Shown here piece after piece: positions 1 through 9,123 of a stretch of 64,000 nt of DNA (positions are counted from its first letter, which is position 1; every line of letters starts with the position of its first letter). The DNA is from Hymenobacter terrenus (GTDB lineage Bacteria; Bacteroidota; Bacteroidia; Cytophagales; Hymenobacteraceae), in NCBI RefSeq assembly GCF_000972495.1, contig NZ_LATM01000001.1, positions 827,241-891,240 on the forward strand, given 5' to 3'. The translations under genes and the position numbers were made by a program. The notes under the pieces were generated by a model, which searched no databases, was not told the origin of the DNA, and was given only the letters and a program-made list of their open reading frames with translations.

Positions 1-1
1 G

Positions 2-88
2 TTCCGCGCAACGATGGACTCGGCTGCGTTGTTTATCAGCCAGCATCCGGCCACTGCCGCGCCGGGGACGCCCGCCTCACCCAAATAG
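2..88 (+). CDS. 3' end of an unidentified gene (partial)
   Basis: An open frame enters from the left edge and ends at TAG (86-88), three bases before the ATG of the SCO1-like gene. Only 28 residues are visible. They are rich in Ala and Pro, end in PASPK, and carry no recognisable motif. The tight spacing suggests cotranscription with the SCO1-like gene, so a respiratory or copper-related role is possible, but that is inference only. Confidence 0.45.
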   Translation, partial: FRATMDSAALFISQHPATAAPGTPASPK

Positions 89-91
89 CCC

Positions 92-787
92 ATGTTCCAA
101 CGCTTGCTTCTGCTGCCTATTCTGGTGGCAACTTTGTTTACTGCCTGCTCCGACCCCAAGGCCCCTACGGCTGCCCAGTTGCCCATCATGGGTGAGCGCG
201 ACGTGCACCCCCGCGCCGACGGCGGCCCCGCCGACACCGTGTTTGCCACCGTGCCCGCCTTCCGCCTCACCAATCAGGCCGGCCAGGTTATTACCAATAA
301 AACCTTCGCGGGCCGGGCTTATCTAGCCGATTTCTTCTTCGCCACCTGCCCCGGCATCTGTCCCAAAATGCAGGGTGAACTGCTGAAAGTATACGCCAAA
401 TACGCCAAGGACCCGCGCATCGTCTTCCTGTCGCACACCATCGACCCGGCTCACGACAGCATTCCCGTGCTGAAGGATTACGCCCAGCGCCTGGGCATCG
501 CGGATGCCAACCGTTGGCACTTTGCCACCACCGGCGCCCACGGCGAGCCTACGGCCAAAGACACTGTTTTTCAGCTGGCCCGCGCCTACTTCACCGCCGC
601 ACTGCCTGATAAGCAGGCGCCGGGTGGCTTTGCTCACAACGGCACTTTCGCTCTGGTGGACGACCGGGGGCACATCCGCGGCCTCTACGACAGCCTGAAC
701 CCCAAGGAAGTGGACCGTCTGTTCGCAGAGTTGCCCATATTGCTCGCTGAAATTGACACCCGCAAACCGGGCGTAGCAGGCCGTTAG
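92..787 (+). CDS. SCO1/SenC family copper chaperone lipoprotein
   Basis: A 231-residue protein of the SCO family, thioredoxin-fold proteins that deliver copper or reduce cysteines during CuA assembly of cytochrome oxidase. The N-terminus is a lipoprotein signal with lipobox cysteine C19 (LFTAC), so the protein is anchored on the periplasmic side. The copper-binding CxxxC motif is C86 and C90 (FFATCPGICPK), and the third ligand is probably H182 in GFAHNGTFAL. The order of motifs and the length fit the family. It follows a partial gene by three bases and precedes a lipoprotein cytochrome c at 995, which supports a respiratory-chain role. Confidence 0.92.
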   Translation: MFQRLLLLPILVATLFTACSDPKAPTAAQLPIMGERDVHPRADGGPADTVFATVPAFRLTNQAGQVITNKTFAGRAYLADFFFATCPGICPKMQGELLKVYAKYAKDPRIVFLSHTIDPAHDSIPVLKDYAQRLGIADANRWHFATTGAHGEPTAKDTVFQLARAYFTAALPDKQAPGGFAHNGTFALVDDRGHIRGLYDSLNPKEVDRLFAELPILLAEIDTRKPGVAGR

Positions 788-861
788 CGCTGTCTTAAAA
801 ATCAGGCCATCGGATCAAACATTCTTGTTAGTCAGTTGCATGGCCTATTGAGCGTGATACC

Positions 862-886
862 ACGAATTGCTCTCTGAGCAATTCGT
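862..886. other. 11-bp perfect stem-loop between SCO1-like and cytochrome c genes
   Basis: Arms 862-872 and 876-886 (acgaattgctc/gagcaattcgt) pair perfectly around a 3-base loop. No T-run follows, so it is not a classical intrinsic terminator. It could act as a transcript stabiliser or an operator in the 207-base spacer. Confidence 0.5.
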
Positions 887-994
887 CAGCCCGCTGGGGT
901 AACCACCGCCATTGAATTAGGGGTGCCGTAAGGATGCTTTGGCTCCCTCGCAGCTCATTCAGCTTATTGCTTTCACCTCTCCCGAACAGCTTAC

Positions 995-1396
995 ATGCCC
1001 TACCGACATCTTTTCACAGGGTTTCTGCTGATTCTACTGCTGCCCGGCTGCTTCAGCAACAACCGCCACCAGGGCGAGAAGCTGTACGCGCAGCACTGCT
1101 CCGGCTGCCACGGCGACCAAGGCCAGGGGCTGGCGCGCCTCATTCCGCCCCTGGCTGGTTCCGACTACCTAGTCAAGCACCGCGCCGAATTGCCCTGCCT
1201 GCTGCGCAACGGTCAGAACGAGCCTATCGTGGTGAATGGCGTGACTTACCACAACGTCATGCCCGGCAATAAAACCATGAGTACTGCCCAACTCACGAAC
1301 TTATTGAATTACGTCGAGAATCATTGGGGCAATAAGGCAGCGCCACGCACCATTCTCGAGGTGCAAACGAAGCTAGATTCTTGCCGCGTGCCGTGA
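995..1396 (+). CDS. Lipoprotein cytochrome c (single haem)
   Basis: A 133-residue class I c-type cytochrome. The N-terminus has a lipoprotein signal with cysteine at residue 19 (LLLPGC). The haem-binding CSGCH motif lies at residues 35-39, and M89 in YHNVMPGN is the likely distal axial ligand. The rest of the fold (PPLAGSDYL, TMSTAQLTNLLNYV) is typical of monohaem cytochromes that shuttle electrons to oxidases. An upstream frame starting at 934 covers the same region in another phase and was discarded. Its position behind a SCO1-like gene suggests a shared respiratory context, although the 207-base spacer may hold its own promoter. Confidence 0.9.
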   Translation: MPYRHLFTGFLLILLLPGCFSNNRHQGEKLYAQHCSGCHGDQGQGLARLIPPLAGSDYLVKHRAELPCLLRNGQNEPIVVNGVTYHNVMPGNKTMSTAQLTNLLNYVENHWGNKAAPRTILEVQTKLDSCRVP

Positions 1397-1771
1397 GGCA
1401 ATGACAGCCCTTCTAGGGTGAAGAGTGAAGGTAGAAATGGGGTGGTGCCATTACGCTTAGCTAACCGAGGAGTAGCTCTGGTGCCCACAAAGCATGAACC
1501 AACGCGGCAACTGTGAGCATAATGCTCACGTAGAGTTGTTTTTGAGCCGACCTCATGCTGAATTATCAATGGCGGCAATTTAGCCGGCCACTTGAGAATC
1601 AGCCGGTACATCGTACCGAGTGGCCACTTCTTGCCTTCGGTTATCCCGTTCCTTCAACTAAAAAAGCGTAGAAGGCCGTAGTCGATTAGCTCGACGAAGG
1701 TCACTGCCGCACTTTGCCCGTTCTTTTTTCTTCAAACGGCTACTCTTGACTGATGCGGCCAAAGCAACTGC
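1397..1771. other. Intergenic spacer without a recognisable gene
   Basis: No convincing coding frame is seen. A short palindrome at 1513-1529 (gtgagca, taa, tgctcac) is the only structure noticed. The region presumably holds the promoter of the outer-membrane protein at 1772. Confidence 0.5.
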
Positions 1772-4363
1772 ATGACGTTGATTATCCGCTGCTATTTTAC
1801 AAAAACCATTGGCTTATTACTCCTGATAAGTACCCTTACTGGCAAGGCTTTTTCGCCGCACGCCGCCTCTTCCGATAGTATTACAGTAGCCATTGAGCCC
1901 ACTTACAATGATGTTAACGCCATTCACCGAGCGCTGTTTGGTAACAGTTATCGGCGGCTTTGGGCAATGCCGGTTAAGCTGCGGGTATTTCATTTAATGA
2001 AGGAAAAAGGCGGGTTGACCGTGTTGGAAAAAGGTGGCGGCCTGCAAACGAAGTCCCTGCGCATGCAAGATGCCTCTGGCCAGCAATGGGTGCTGCGGAC
2101 CATCCAAAAATATCCTGAGCGGGCCCTGCCGGCTTCCTTGAGGCCAACTATTGCCAAGGATATTTTGCAGGACCAAGTGTCAGCCTCGCATCCGTACTCC
2201 GCGCTCGCAGTACCACCATTGGCTGAGGCCCTGCACATTCCGCACGCACACCCCGAAATTGTGTACGTGCCCGACGACCCCGCCCTGGGCGAATACCGGA
2301 AGGATTTTGCAAATCAGGTTTTCCTGTTTGAGGAGCGCGAACCTTTGGATGCCGAAAAAACAGACAATACCGAAAAGACCCAGGCCCGGCTGCAAAAGGA
2401 CAATGACAACCGGGTAAACCAGCAAACGGTACTCAAAGCCCGCCTACTGGATATGCTACTCGGTGACTACGACCGGCACGAAGACCAGTGGCGCTGGGAG
2501 CGCATCGAGAACGACAAAGGCAGCCTGTACGAGCCGGTGCCCCGCGACCGGGACCACGTGTTTTACAAACCGTCCGGTGTCTTCCCGAAGGCTTTGTCAC
2601 TTCATTTATTAATGGCTAATGTGCAGGGATATGACGACCGTATTCGGTCTATTAATCGCTGGAATCTTAAAGCCCGCTATTTCGACCGCTATTTTTTAAA
2701 TTCACTAAGCGAAGAAGACTGGAAAACCCAAATTGCCTACGTGCAAAGCACTCTAACTGACAGCCTGATAACCAGAGCTATCAGAACCATGCCTCCAGTT
2801 ATTTATCAAGTTGGTGGGGCCCAGATTATCAAAAATTTAATTGCCCGTCGTAATAGCTTGGAGCGACAGGCTTTAAAGTATTACCGCTTTTTATCTAAAA
2901 CGGTAGACGTTTCAGCTTCGGATAAGCGGGAAGAGATAGAAATAGCGTACCAAGCGAAGGGCAAGTTGTTGGTAATTATTCGGAAAAGGGAAAAAGATGG
3001 TAAAGCCGGTCTGATTCTTTATCAACGCCTGTTCGACCCGGCCGTAACTCATGAACTCCGACTGTATGGCATGGGTGGGGAAGACGAATTTACCGTGACC
3101 GGCAAGAAGCCTTCGGCCATTCGGGTGCGCCTCATTGGCGGTGACGCGGAAGACACATTCACCGTTGATGCCGACCGGCGCTCGAAGCGCAAACTATGGA
3201 TTTACGACCGTTCGGACGAACCAAATAAGCTGCCACCCGCCAGCCAAGCCCGGCTGCGCACAGCTGCTGACACCAGTATTAATTATTTTAACAAAAAGAG
3301 CTTTCGGTACACCTATTTCCAGCCGTTATTTTTTGTTAATTACAATAAAGACTATGGCTTCCAGACAATCGGTAATTTTATTTATCAAAAGCAGGGGTTC
3401 CGAAAAGCCCTCTATGCTTCACGGCAAAACCTGCTCGTGAATTATGGCTTTGGCAACAGCTCTTTACTCTTGAATTATGTCGGGCATTTTAAAAGAGCTG
3501 TTGGACCTAACGACCTGACTGTAAACATTGTTTCCAGAGGACCAAATTACAACAATAACTTTTTTGGCACGGGCAATGAGACTAAGTTTGTCAATTCTGG
3601 TAATCAGCGCATTCAGTTTTACCGGAACATTTATAATCTGCTCAACGGGGATGTTCGGCTGAGCCGCGGCTATGGGCCTTGGCGAGTAAGCGCCGGACTT
3701 ACGGGCCAATATTACACGAGCGGCAGGACTGAAAACCGCGACCGTTTTCTGAAAGTGTATGACGCGCAACGTCCTGATGAAGATGTGTTTAGTAGTCAGA
3801 CTTATGCTGGCCTGGTTGCGGGCGCCACCCTCGATACCCGCGACAGAGGATTGATGGCCCACAGAGGCGTGTACTGGGACCTCAGCTTGAGTGGGCTGCG
3901 GCGGCTTGACACCAAGCAGCGCACGTTTGGGCAGTTGCTAACGGAATTCAGCTTTTATTTAAATCCCCTTCGCGATTCCAGTTTGATAATTGCCAACCGG
4001 ACGGGGGGCGGCACTACGATAGGCGACGCGGCTTATTTCCAACAGATGAAGCTGGGCGGCAATCAAAACCTCCGGGGCTTTTACCTGTGGCGCTTCACTG
4101 GCAAAAGCATGGCCTATAACAATTTAGAAGTTCGCTTAAAATTATTTGATTTCACTTCCTATTTGCTGCCCGGTACCCTAGGATTAGTTGCATTTAACGA
4201 CGTGGGCCGGGTTTGGTCACCGGGAGAATCATCGGAGAAGTGGCACACCGGATACGGCGGCGGCTTATACTTTTTACCGGCGCAACTATTTCTTATACAA
4301 GCAGTTATGGGCTTTTCAAATGAAGGCACCTATCCTTACATCTCCGCTGGTTTCCGGTTTTAA
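1772..4363 (+). CDS. Omp85/BamA-like outer-membrane barrel with kinase-like N-terminal region
   Basis: An 863-residue protein with a signal peptide (about residues 1-26). The C-terminal half is an Omp85-type beta-barrel: the GGNQNLRGF segment carries the R768-G769-F770 loop-6 motif of the BamA/TamA family, and the chain ends in Phe as many barrels do. Bacteroidota often encode such barrels fused to a metallophosphoesterase; here that domain is absent. The N-terminal region instead contains QTKSLRMQD (92-100) with W106VLRTIQK113, then D227MLLGDYDRHEDQWRW and PRDRDHVF (257-264). The spacing resembles the ATP-lysine, catalytic loop (DRHxxx) and metal-binding Asp of HipA, FAM20C or PI3K-type kinase folds. 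The barrel assignment is firm; the kinase resemblance is my inference. The gene stands alone, with 375 bases upstream and 172 downstream. Confidence 0.8.
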   Translation: MTLIIRCYFTKTIGLLLLISTLTGKAFSPHAASSDSITVAIEPTYNDVNAIHRALFGNSYRRLWAMPVKLRVFHLMKEKGGLTVLEKGGGLQTKSLRMQDASGQQWVLRTIQKYPERALPASLRPTIAKDILQDQVSASHPYSALAVPPLAEALHIPHAHPEIVYVPDDPALGEYRKDFANQVFLFEEREPLDAEKTDNTEKTQARLQKDNDNRVNQQTVLKARLLDMLLGDYDRHEDQWRWERIENDKGSLYEPVPRDRDHVFYKPSGVFPKALSLHLLMANVQGYDDRIRSINRWNLKARYFDRYFLNSLSEEDWKTQIAYVQSTLTDSLITRAIRTMPPVIYQVGGAQIIKNLIARRNSLERQALKYYRFLSKTVDVSASDKREEIEIAYQAKGKLLVIIRKREKDGKAGLILYQRLFDPAVTHELRLYGMGGEDEFTVTGKKPSAIRVRLIGGDAEDTFTVDADRRSKRKLWIYDRSDEPNKLPPASQARLRTAADTSINYFNKKSFRYTYFQPLFFVNYNKDYGFQTIGNFIYQKQGFRKALYASRQNLLVNYGFGNSSLLLNYVGHFKRAVGPNDLTVNIVSRGPNYNNNFFGTGNETKFVNSGNQRIQFYRNIYNLLNGDVRLSRGYGPWRVSAGLTGQYYTSGRTENRDRFLKVYDAQRPDEDVFSSQTYAGLVAGATLDTRDRGLMAHRGVYWDLSLSGLRRLDTKQRTFGQLLTEFSFYLNPLRDSSLIIANRTGGGTTIGDAAYFQQMKLGGNQNLRGFYLWRFTGKSMAYNNLEVRLKLFDFTSYLLPGTLGLVAFNDVGRVWSPGESSEKWHTGYGGGLYFLPAQLFLIQAVMGFSNEGTYPYISAGFRF

Positions 4364-4535
4364 CTAAGCACCGGATTGATATACACGGGTGGTATAAACA
4401 GCACAGGGTTCGGGTAGAGTTGCCGAGTCGTAGATTAAATCCCAGCCGCGCCCGAAGTGAGTTCCAGACGTCCAACAGCCGCTAGCAATATCTGTAGCAA
4501 TCTACCTCCTCCCCGCCTAATCATTTGTTCTAACT

Positions 4536-5351
4536 ATGATTTCCAGGTTCCTGCTCCCTCTGGCTTTCGTGCTGTCGTTGGCTGAAGCACCGCAACGGGC
4601 AACTGCCCAAACGCCCCTACCGCCGGCAACCGATACAGTGCCGCACAAGTATGAGAACCCCAGCGGAGTAGTTACCTCCACCAAGAAGCCGTTCTTTAAG
4701 AGCAAGGGGTTTCGCGCCGTCATCGTGCCGGCCGTGCTCATTGGCTATGGGGCGAGCACCATCAATGGCAATGGGTTTTATAGCTCTTACGACGCCAACA
4801 AGGACATTCGTCGCGCCTTCGGCAGCTATCGCAGCCGCATTGATGATTACCTACAATGGTCGCCCTTCTTCGAACTAGGCGGTGTGCTGCTGGCGGGCGT
4901 CGAATCGCGCAATGACCGGCTGAATCTAGGGCTAGTGATTCTTAAAAGCGAGGCAATTATCTACTCGTCGGCTTTCATTGTCAAAAAGTTGACCAGGGTG
5001 CAGCGGCCCGATGGTTCCGACAAGCTGTCTTTCCCCTCGGGCCACACGGCGCAGGCTTTTTTGGCGGCCAGCATCGTGCACACCGAGCTTCGGGATAAAA
5101 GCCAATGGTACGGCGTCGGCGCCTATACCATTGCTACCAGTGTGGCGGCCTTCCGTATGATAAATAACAAGCACTGGCAATCCGACGTGTTTGCCGGAGC
5201 GGGCATGGGCATCCTCTCGGCTCATTTGGCCTACCTCAGCCACCGTAACCGCTGGGGTCGCAAGCCTATTGGCCGCGATGTAGGCATTGTGCCCACCTGG
5301 ATTCCTGGCGGCGGTACCGGCCTGCTACTCAGTTGGCACCCATCTAAGTAG
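4536..5351 (+). CDS. PAP2 superfamily lipid phosphatase
   Basis: A 271-residue membrane-associated acid phosphatase of the PAP2 family, which hydrolyses lipid phosphates such as phosphatidate or undecaprenyl pyrophosphate. It has an N-terminal signal sequence ending near TAQ, then hydrophobic segments. The three signature motifs are present in order: KKLTRVQRPDG, SFPSGHTAQAF (motif 2, catalytic His), and RMINNKHWQSDVFAG (motif 3, Arg, His and Asp). Length and layout match Bacteroidota PAP2 proteins with an extracytoplasmic active site. The substrate cannot be told from sequence. It lies between an outer-membrane protein and an SseB-like gene with independent spacing. Confidence 0.9.
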   Translation: MISRFLLPLAFVLSLAEAPQRATAQTPLPPATDTVPHKYENPSGVVTSTKKPFFKSKGFRAVIVPAVLIGYGASTINGNGFYSSYDANKDIRRAFGSYRSRIDDYLQWSPFFELGGVLLAGVESRNDRLNLGLVILKSEAIIYSSAFIVKKLTRVQRPDGSDKLSFPSGHTAQAFLAASIVHTELRDKSQWYGVGAYTIATSVAAFRMINNKHWQSDVFAGAGMGILSAHLAYLSHRNRWGRKPIGRDVGIVPTWIPGGGTGLLLSWHPSK

Positions 5352-5524
5352 GCCGAAATCAGCACTGGCAACTTCTCCGCCTATGGCGGATAAAGCCAAG
5401 ACTGTTGGCCGCTACAGTCCAATTTTATTATTCCAGTCCTATTCTGGGGGCTATTTCGCCTCGTCTGAACCCACTTTTCGCCGTAGATTGCACTTCCAAT
5501 CCACTTGCATTCATACTCCATAAT

Positions 5525-6463
5525 ATGGGTCTGTTCGACTTCTTGAAAAATAAGCCTGGCGACGAAAAGCCGGCCACTCCAGCCCCCGCAACTCCTGGCA
5601 CGCCCCCAGCCGGAGCCGACAAACCCGCCAACGGCCCCCGTTACCAGGGTGCCAAGTTCACGGCGCCGCCCGAGCCCGTAGCGCCAGTCCCTACCTTCCA
5701 GCTGCCTGAGCCGCCCCCGCAGCCCTTCGCCCCGGAAAACGTGCTGGAACAACTCCTGCTGCTGGCCGCTACTGATGAGAATGCTCGTCCGGCGTTCTAC
5801 CAGGCGCTATTGCAGGAGGAAATCCTGATGATACTGGCGCCCAACGAAAACCTCGCCGAGGGCGAGGTGGTCCTCACCGAAGGCCAGGAAATACAGCTCC
5901 AGATTTTGTCCGATGGCAAGCTGCCCATTTTTTCCTCGGTGCCCCGCCTCACCGATGGCGGCGTGGACAATGGCCCTGTGAGCTACGTACGCCTGCCCGG
6001 CCACGCGTTTTTCAACATGATACAAGGCCAGGACTGCGTGCTGAACCCATTCTCGCCCGCCGGCAAGCTGCTACCGAAAGACGAACTGGCGGCCCTGCTC
6101 GCCGGACAGCTCACCGGGCCGCTCTCGCCCGGTGGCGGCGATGCTCAGGTGCTGCTCAGCCAGCCCGCTGAGTTCCCCACCACCATAGCCGAAGCGGTAG
6201 CGACCTGGGCGGCTACCCAGTCGCACATCGAAGCTGCCTACTTGGCCCAGATGCAGCTCGCCGACAATCCCAATGTGCCGCGCCTGCTGCTGGCCTTCGA
6301 AAGCACCAGCCTCGACCCCAGCTTTATGCAAGAGCTTGGCCCCGTGCTCCAAGGCAAGACCGACGCCTACCAGTTCGTGGATTTGATGCTGGTAGATAAG
6401 ACATCCGACGAAGGCGTGAATCCTTATTTCCGCACGGTAGAGCCGTTCTATCGGGCGAGCTAA
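5525..6463 (+). CDS. SseB-like N-terminal domain protein
   Basis: A 312-residue cytoplasmic protein. The frame is open from 5405, but the ATG at 5525 (MGLFDFLKNK) is chosen because it begins with the amphipathic start typical of these proteins, while the upstream residues look non-coding. Residues about 10-60 form a Pro/Ala-rich linker. The SseB N-terminal domain follows: a LLLLAATDENARPAFYQALL helix, a KLPIFSSVPRL strand, and a VLNPFSPAGKLL segment. SseB proteins are named after a serine-sensitivity enhancer in E. coli; their biochemical role is unclear, and some act in secretion. The C-terminal half (SQPAEFPTTIAEAV onward) resembles the SseB C-terminal domain. No operon partner is evident. 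Confidence 0.75.
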   Translation: MGLFDFLKNKPGDEKPATPAPATPGTPPAGADKPANGPRYQGAKFTAPPEPVAPVPTFQLPEPPPQPFAPENVLEQLLLLAATDENARPAFYQALLQEEILMILAPNENLAEGEVVLTEGQEIQLQILSDGKLPIFSSVPRLTDGGVDNGPVSYVRLPGHAFFNMIQGQDCVLNPFSPAGKLLPKDELAALLAGQLTGPLSPGGGDAQVLLSQPAEFPTTIAEAVATWAATQSHIEAAYLAQMQLADNPNVPRLLLAFESTSLDPSFMQELGPVLQGKTDAYQFVDLMLVDKTSDEGVNPYFRTVEPFYRAS

Positions 6464-6499
6464 CCTAGGCGCACTCCGTGCAGCAGCGATTCTTTCAGA

Positions 6500-6604
6500 G
6501 CGTCATGCTGAGCGGAGCCGAAGCATCTCTACCGCGTAAGTAATCCAGTTTACCAGGATTTAGTTACTCCGGCGAGATGCTTTGGCTCCGCTCAGCATGA
6601 CGTT
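6500..6604. repeat. Family-A extragenic palindrome (about 105 bp)
   Basis: The left arm (6500-6528) and right arm (about 6574-6604) are near-perfect reverse complements built on gtcatgctgagcggagccg, separated by a 45-base AT-richer loop and followed by a T-run. The same element recurs at 42725, 45204, 48246, 57479 and 63595. It sits 36 bases before the M28 peptidase gene and may terminate the SseB-like transcript. Confidence 0.85.
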
Positions 6605-6640
6605 CTTTTTTCTGTTTTTTAGTAAGTTGTCCTATCTCAC

Positions 6641-7999
6641 ATGAAATTCGCTTCGCTCCTATTCCTGGTGCCTTTCGCCGCTTTGGCTCAACCCAAGCCT
6701 GCACCACTGCTCCCACCGGCCGACCCAAAAATTCAAAAGCTGGCAGATGAAATCTCCGCCAAGAACCTGGAAACTGACATTCGCAAGCTGGTATCCTTCG
6801 GCACACGCCACACGCTGAGCGACACCCAAAGTCCCACGCGCGGCATCGGGGCGGCCCGCAACTGGGTGAAGAGCGAGTTTGAGCGGTACAGCCAGGCCAG
6901 CGGCGGGCGCCTGATTGTAGAAATGGACACGTTCACGGTAAAGCCCGATGGCCGCCGCATCAATAAATCGGTGCTGATGGCCAACGTGCTGGCCACCCTG
7001 CCCGGCACCGACCCCACCGATACTCGCGTCATCCTCGTGAGCGGCCACATCGACTCCCGCGTGACCGACGTGATGAACGCCACCGCCGACGCACCTGGCG
7101 CCAACGACGACGGCTCCGGCACGGTGCTGGTGATGGAGCTGGCACGCGTGCTAGCCGGCCAGAAGTTTCCCTGCACCCTCAAGTTCGTGGCGGTGCAGGG
7201 CGAAGAGCAGGGCCTCTACGGCTCCGGCCATCTCGCCGAGCGGGCCAAGAAGGAAGGCTGGAACCTGGTGGCCATGCTCAACAACGACATTGTGGGCAAC
7301 TCGCACGGCTTCGACCCCGAAATCAATGATGACAAGCACTTACGCGTGTTCAGCGAAGGCGTGCCGGCTGCTGAAACGCCTGAGCAAGCCAAAATTCGTC
7401 GTCAGCTCAGCAGCGAGAATGACTCTCCCAGCCGCTTGCTGGCCCGCTACATTGAGCGCACGGCGCAGCTCTACGGCAAAGGCCACCAGGTAGTGCTCGA
7501 ATACCGCCCCGACCGCTTCCTGCGCGGCGGCGACCACACGCCGTTCAACCAGCAGGGCTTCGCGGCCGTCCGCTTCACCGAAATGAACGAGGACTACACC
7601 CACCAGCACCAGGACCTGCGCACCGAAAAAGGCCGCGCCTATGGCGACGTAGTTGAGGGCGTGGATTTTGCCTACCTGCGCCGCAACGCCGGGGTTAACC
7701 TTGCCACCATAGCCAGTCTGGCCCTGGCCCCCGCCGCGCCCGCCAAAGTTGAGGTGCTCACCGCTGACCTTACCAACCGCACCCAGCTACGCTGGCAGGC
7801 CCCAGCCACCGGTGCCAAACCCGCCAGCTACGTGGTGCTGGTGCGCGAAACTAGCGCCCCGCAGTGGCAGCAGCGCTTCCCCATAACGGATACGAAGGCT
7901 GACTTACCCATCAGCAAAGACAACTTCATCTTCGGCGTGGCGAGTGTAGATGCGGCCGGGCACGAGAGCGTGGCGGTGCTGCCGGTGGTGGGACGGTAG
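6641..7999 (+). CDS. Secreted M28 family zinc metallopeptidase
   Basis: A 452-residue protein with a short signal peptide (MKFASLLFLVPFAALAQ). The M28 catalytic domain shows the expected zinc ligands and acids in order: His in SGHIDSR, bridging Asp in GANDDGSG, Glu pair in QGEEQGLYG, Asp in LNNDIVG, and a late His in DYTHQHQD. M28 peptidases are di-zinc aminopeptidases or carboxypeptidases. The last 90 residues (PAKVEVLTADLTN to the end) look like a fibronectin type III-like beta-sandwich, a common C-terminal addition in Bacteroidota. It probably works in the periplasm or outside the cell to release amino acids from peptides. Confidence 0.92.
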   Translation: MKFASLLFLVPFAALAQPKPAPLLPPADPKIQKLADEISAKNLETDIRKLVSFGTRHTLSDTQSPTRGIGAARNWVKSEFERYSQASGGRLIVEMDTFTVKPDGRRINKSVLMANVLATLPGTDPTDTRVILVSGHIDSRVTDVMNATADAPGANDDGSGTVLVMELARVLAGQKFPCTLKFVAVQGEEQGLYGSGHLAERAKKEGWNLVAMLNNDIVGNSHGFDPEINDDKHLRVFSEGVPAAETPEQAKIRRQLSSENDSPSRLLARYIERTAQLYGKGHQVVLEYRPDRFLRGGDHTPFNQQGFAAVRFTEMNEDYTHQHQDLRTEKGRAYGDVVEGVDFAYLRRNAGVNLATIASLALAPAAPAKVEVLTADLTNRTQLRWQAPATGAKPASYVVLVRETSAPQWQQRFPITDTKADLPISKDNFIFGVASVDAAGHESVAVLPVVGR

Positions 8000-8347
8000 T
8001 CGGTAATGTTATCAAAGCAACTATCCGGCGTGCCAACAGTAGGGAATCAGTAACTACGTACCTGTTGCCATGGCAGAATCAATTATCAATTGGCTGGTTC
8101 ACCTGCGGAGGGGACGTCCATTTTGAGTCTGAGGAAGCCTGCACGGTTCGCTTCGAAGCCATTGACGCGGTAGGTAATCGGGTAGTTGCTAGTGGCACGT
8201 CTGTTCCCTTGAGGGCACCCAAAAAGTGGCGTGTTGCCGGGGAAATTATTAGCGTTTCAACACTGGCGGGACATTGCTAAAACAATGCTTGTAATGTCCC
8301 CTTGTTATGGGCGATACATCCCCCAACACTTACCAACCCCACAAACC
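8000..8347. other. Intergenic spacer before slipin gene
   Basis: A 71-codon plus-strand frame at 8065-8280 runs through this spacer, but it has no recognisable motif, no signal and no supporting context. I do not call it a gene. The slipin frame also extends back to 8231, but those residues are not membrane-like and precede the natural start. Confidence 0.4.
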
Positions 8348-9118
8348 ATGTCGCTGTTTGTCATTTTCCTCATCATCGTTCTTGTCCTGCTTTCCGGCAT
8401 TCGCATTGCGCAGGAATACGAGCGGGCCATTGTGTTTCGGCTGGGCCGGTTTACGGGCACGCGCGGACCGGGGCTGTACTGGATTATCCCCTTCATCGAG
8501 CGCCAACAAACCATCGACATCCGCACCAAGACCGTTGATTTGGAGCAGCAGGAAACCATCACCAAGGACAGCGTGACCATTAAGGTGAACGCCGTGTTGT
8601 GGTTTCGGGTGGTGAACCCGGCCGATGCCATCATCAAGGTGGCCAACTTCAACCAGGCCGTATATCAATTATCCGTGACGGCGCTACGAAATATCATCGG
8701 TCAGCATCAGCTCGATGAGGTGCTGCGGGAGCGGGCCCAAATCAACACTGCCCTGTTGCAGATTGTGGATGCCGCCACCGAATCCTGGGGCGTAAAAATC
8801 GAGCTGGTTGAAATCAAGGACGTGGAAATTCCGGAGTCCATGCAGCGCGCCATGGCCCGCGAGGCGGAAGCCATCCGCGAAAAGCGGGCCCGTATCATCA
8901 AGGCCGAAGCGGAGTTGGAAGCGAGTATTAAGCTCACGCAGGGCGCCAAGCAAATGGAGGAAAGCCCCATTGCCCTGGAGTTGCGCCGCATGCAGATGCT
9001 GTCGGAGATTGGCATTGATAATAATACGACGACTATCATGCTCATTCCGTCGGAGTTTACCAACGCGGCTAAGAGCTTCACACAGATGGTAAACCAAGGA
9101 AATACTCCTGCTTCTTAG
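8348..9118 (+). CDS. Slipin (stomatin-like SPFH/band 7 protein)
   Basis: A 256-residue SPFH-domain protein. The ATG at 8348 begins MSLFVIFLIIVLVLLSG, the single N-terminal membrane hairpin of bacterial slipins; the longer frame back to 8231 lacks this logic. The band 7 domain follows (EYERAIVFRLGRFTGTRGPG, then TKTVDLEQQETITKDSVTI and NPADAIIKVANF). The coiled-coil region is EAEAIREKRARIIKAEAELEAS. Slipins form oligomeric membrane scaffolds, usually paired with an NfeD protein; no NfeD gene is adjacent here. It converges with the DUF2911 gene across a bidirectional terminator. Confidence 0.92.
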   Translation: MSLFVIFLIIVLVLLSGIRIAQEYERAIVFRLGRFTGTRGPGLYWIIPFIERQQTIDIRTKTVDLEQQETITKDSVTIKVNAVLWFRVVNPADAIIKVANFNQAVYQLSVTALRNIIGQHQLDEVLRERAQINTALLQIVDAATESWGVKIELVEIKDVEIPESMQRAMAREAEAIREKRARIIKAEAELEASIKLTQGAKQMEESPIALELRRMQMLSEIGIDNNTTTIMLIPSEFTNAAKSFTQMVNQGNTPAS

Positions 9119-9123
9119 CGTAG

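Noticed and set aside
8065..8280. 71-codon frame before the slipin gene
   Set aside because: No motif, no homologous pattern recognised, and no independent support for translation.
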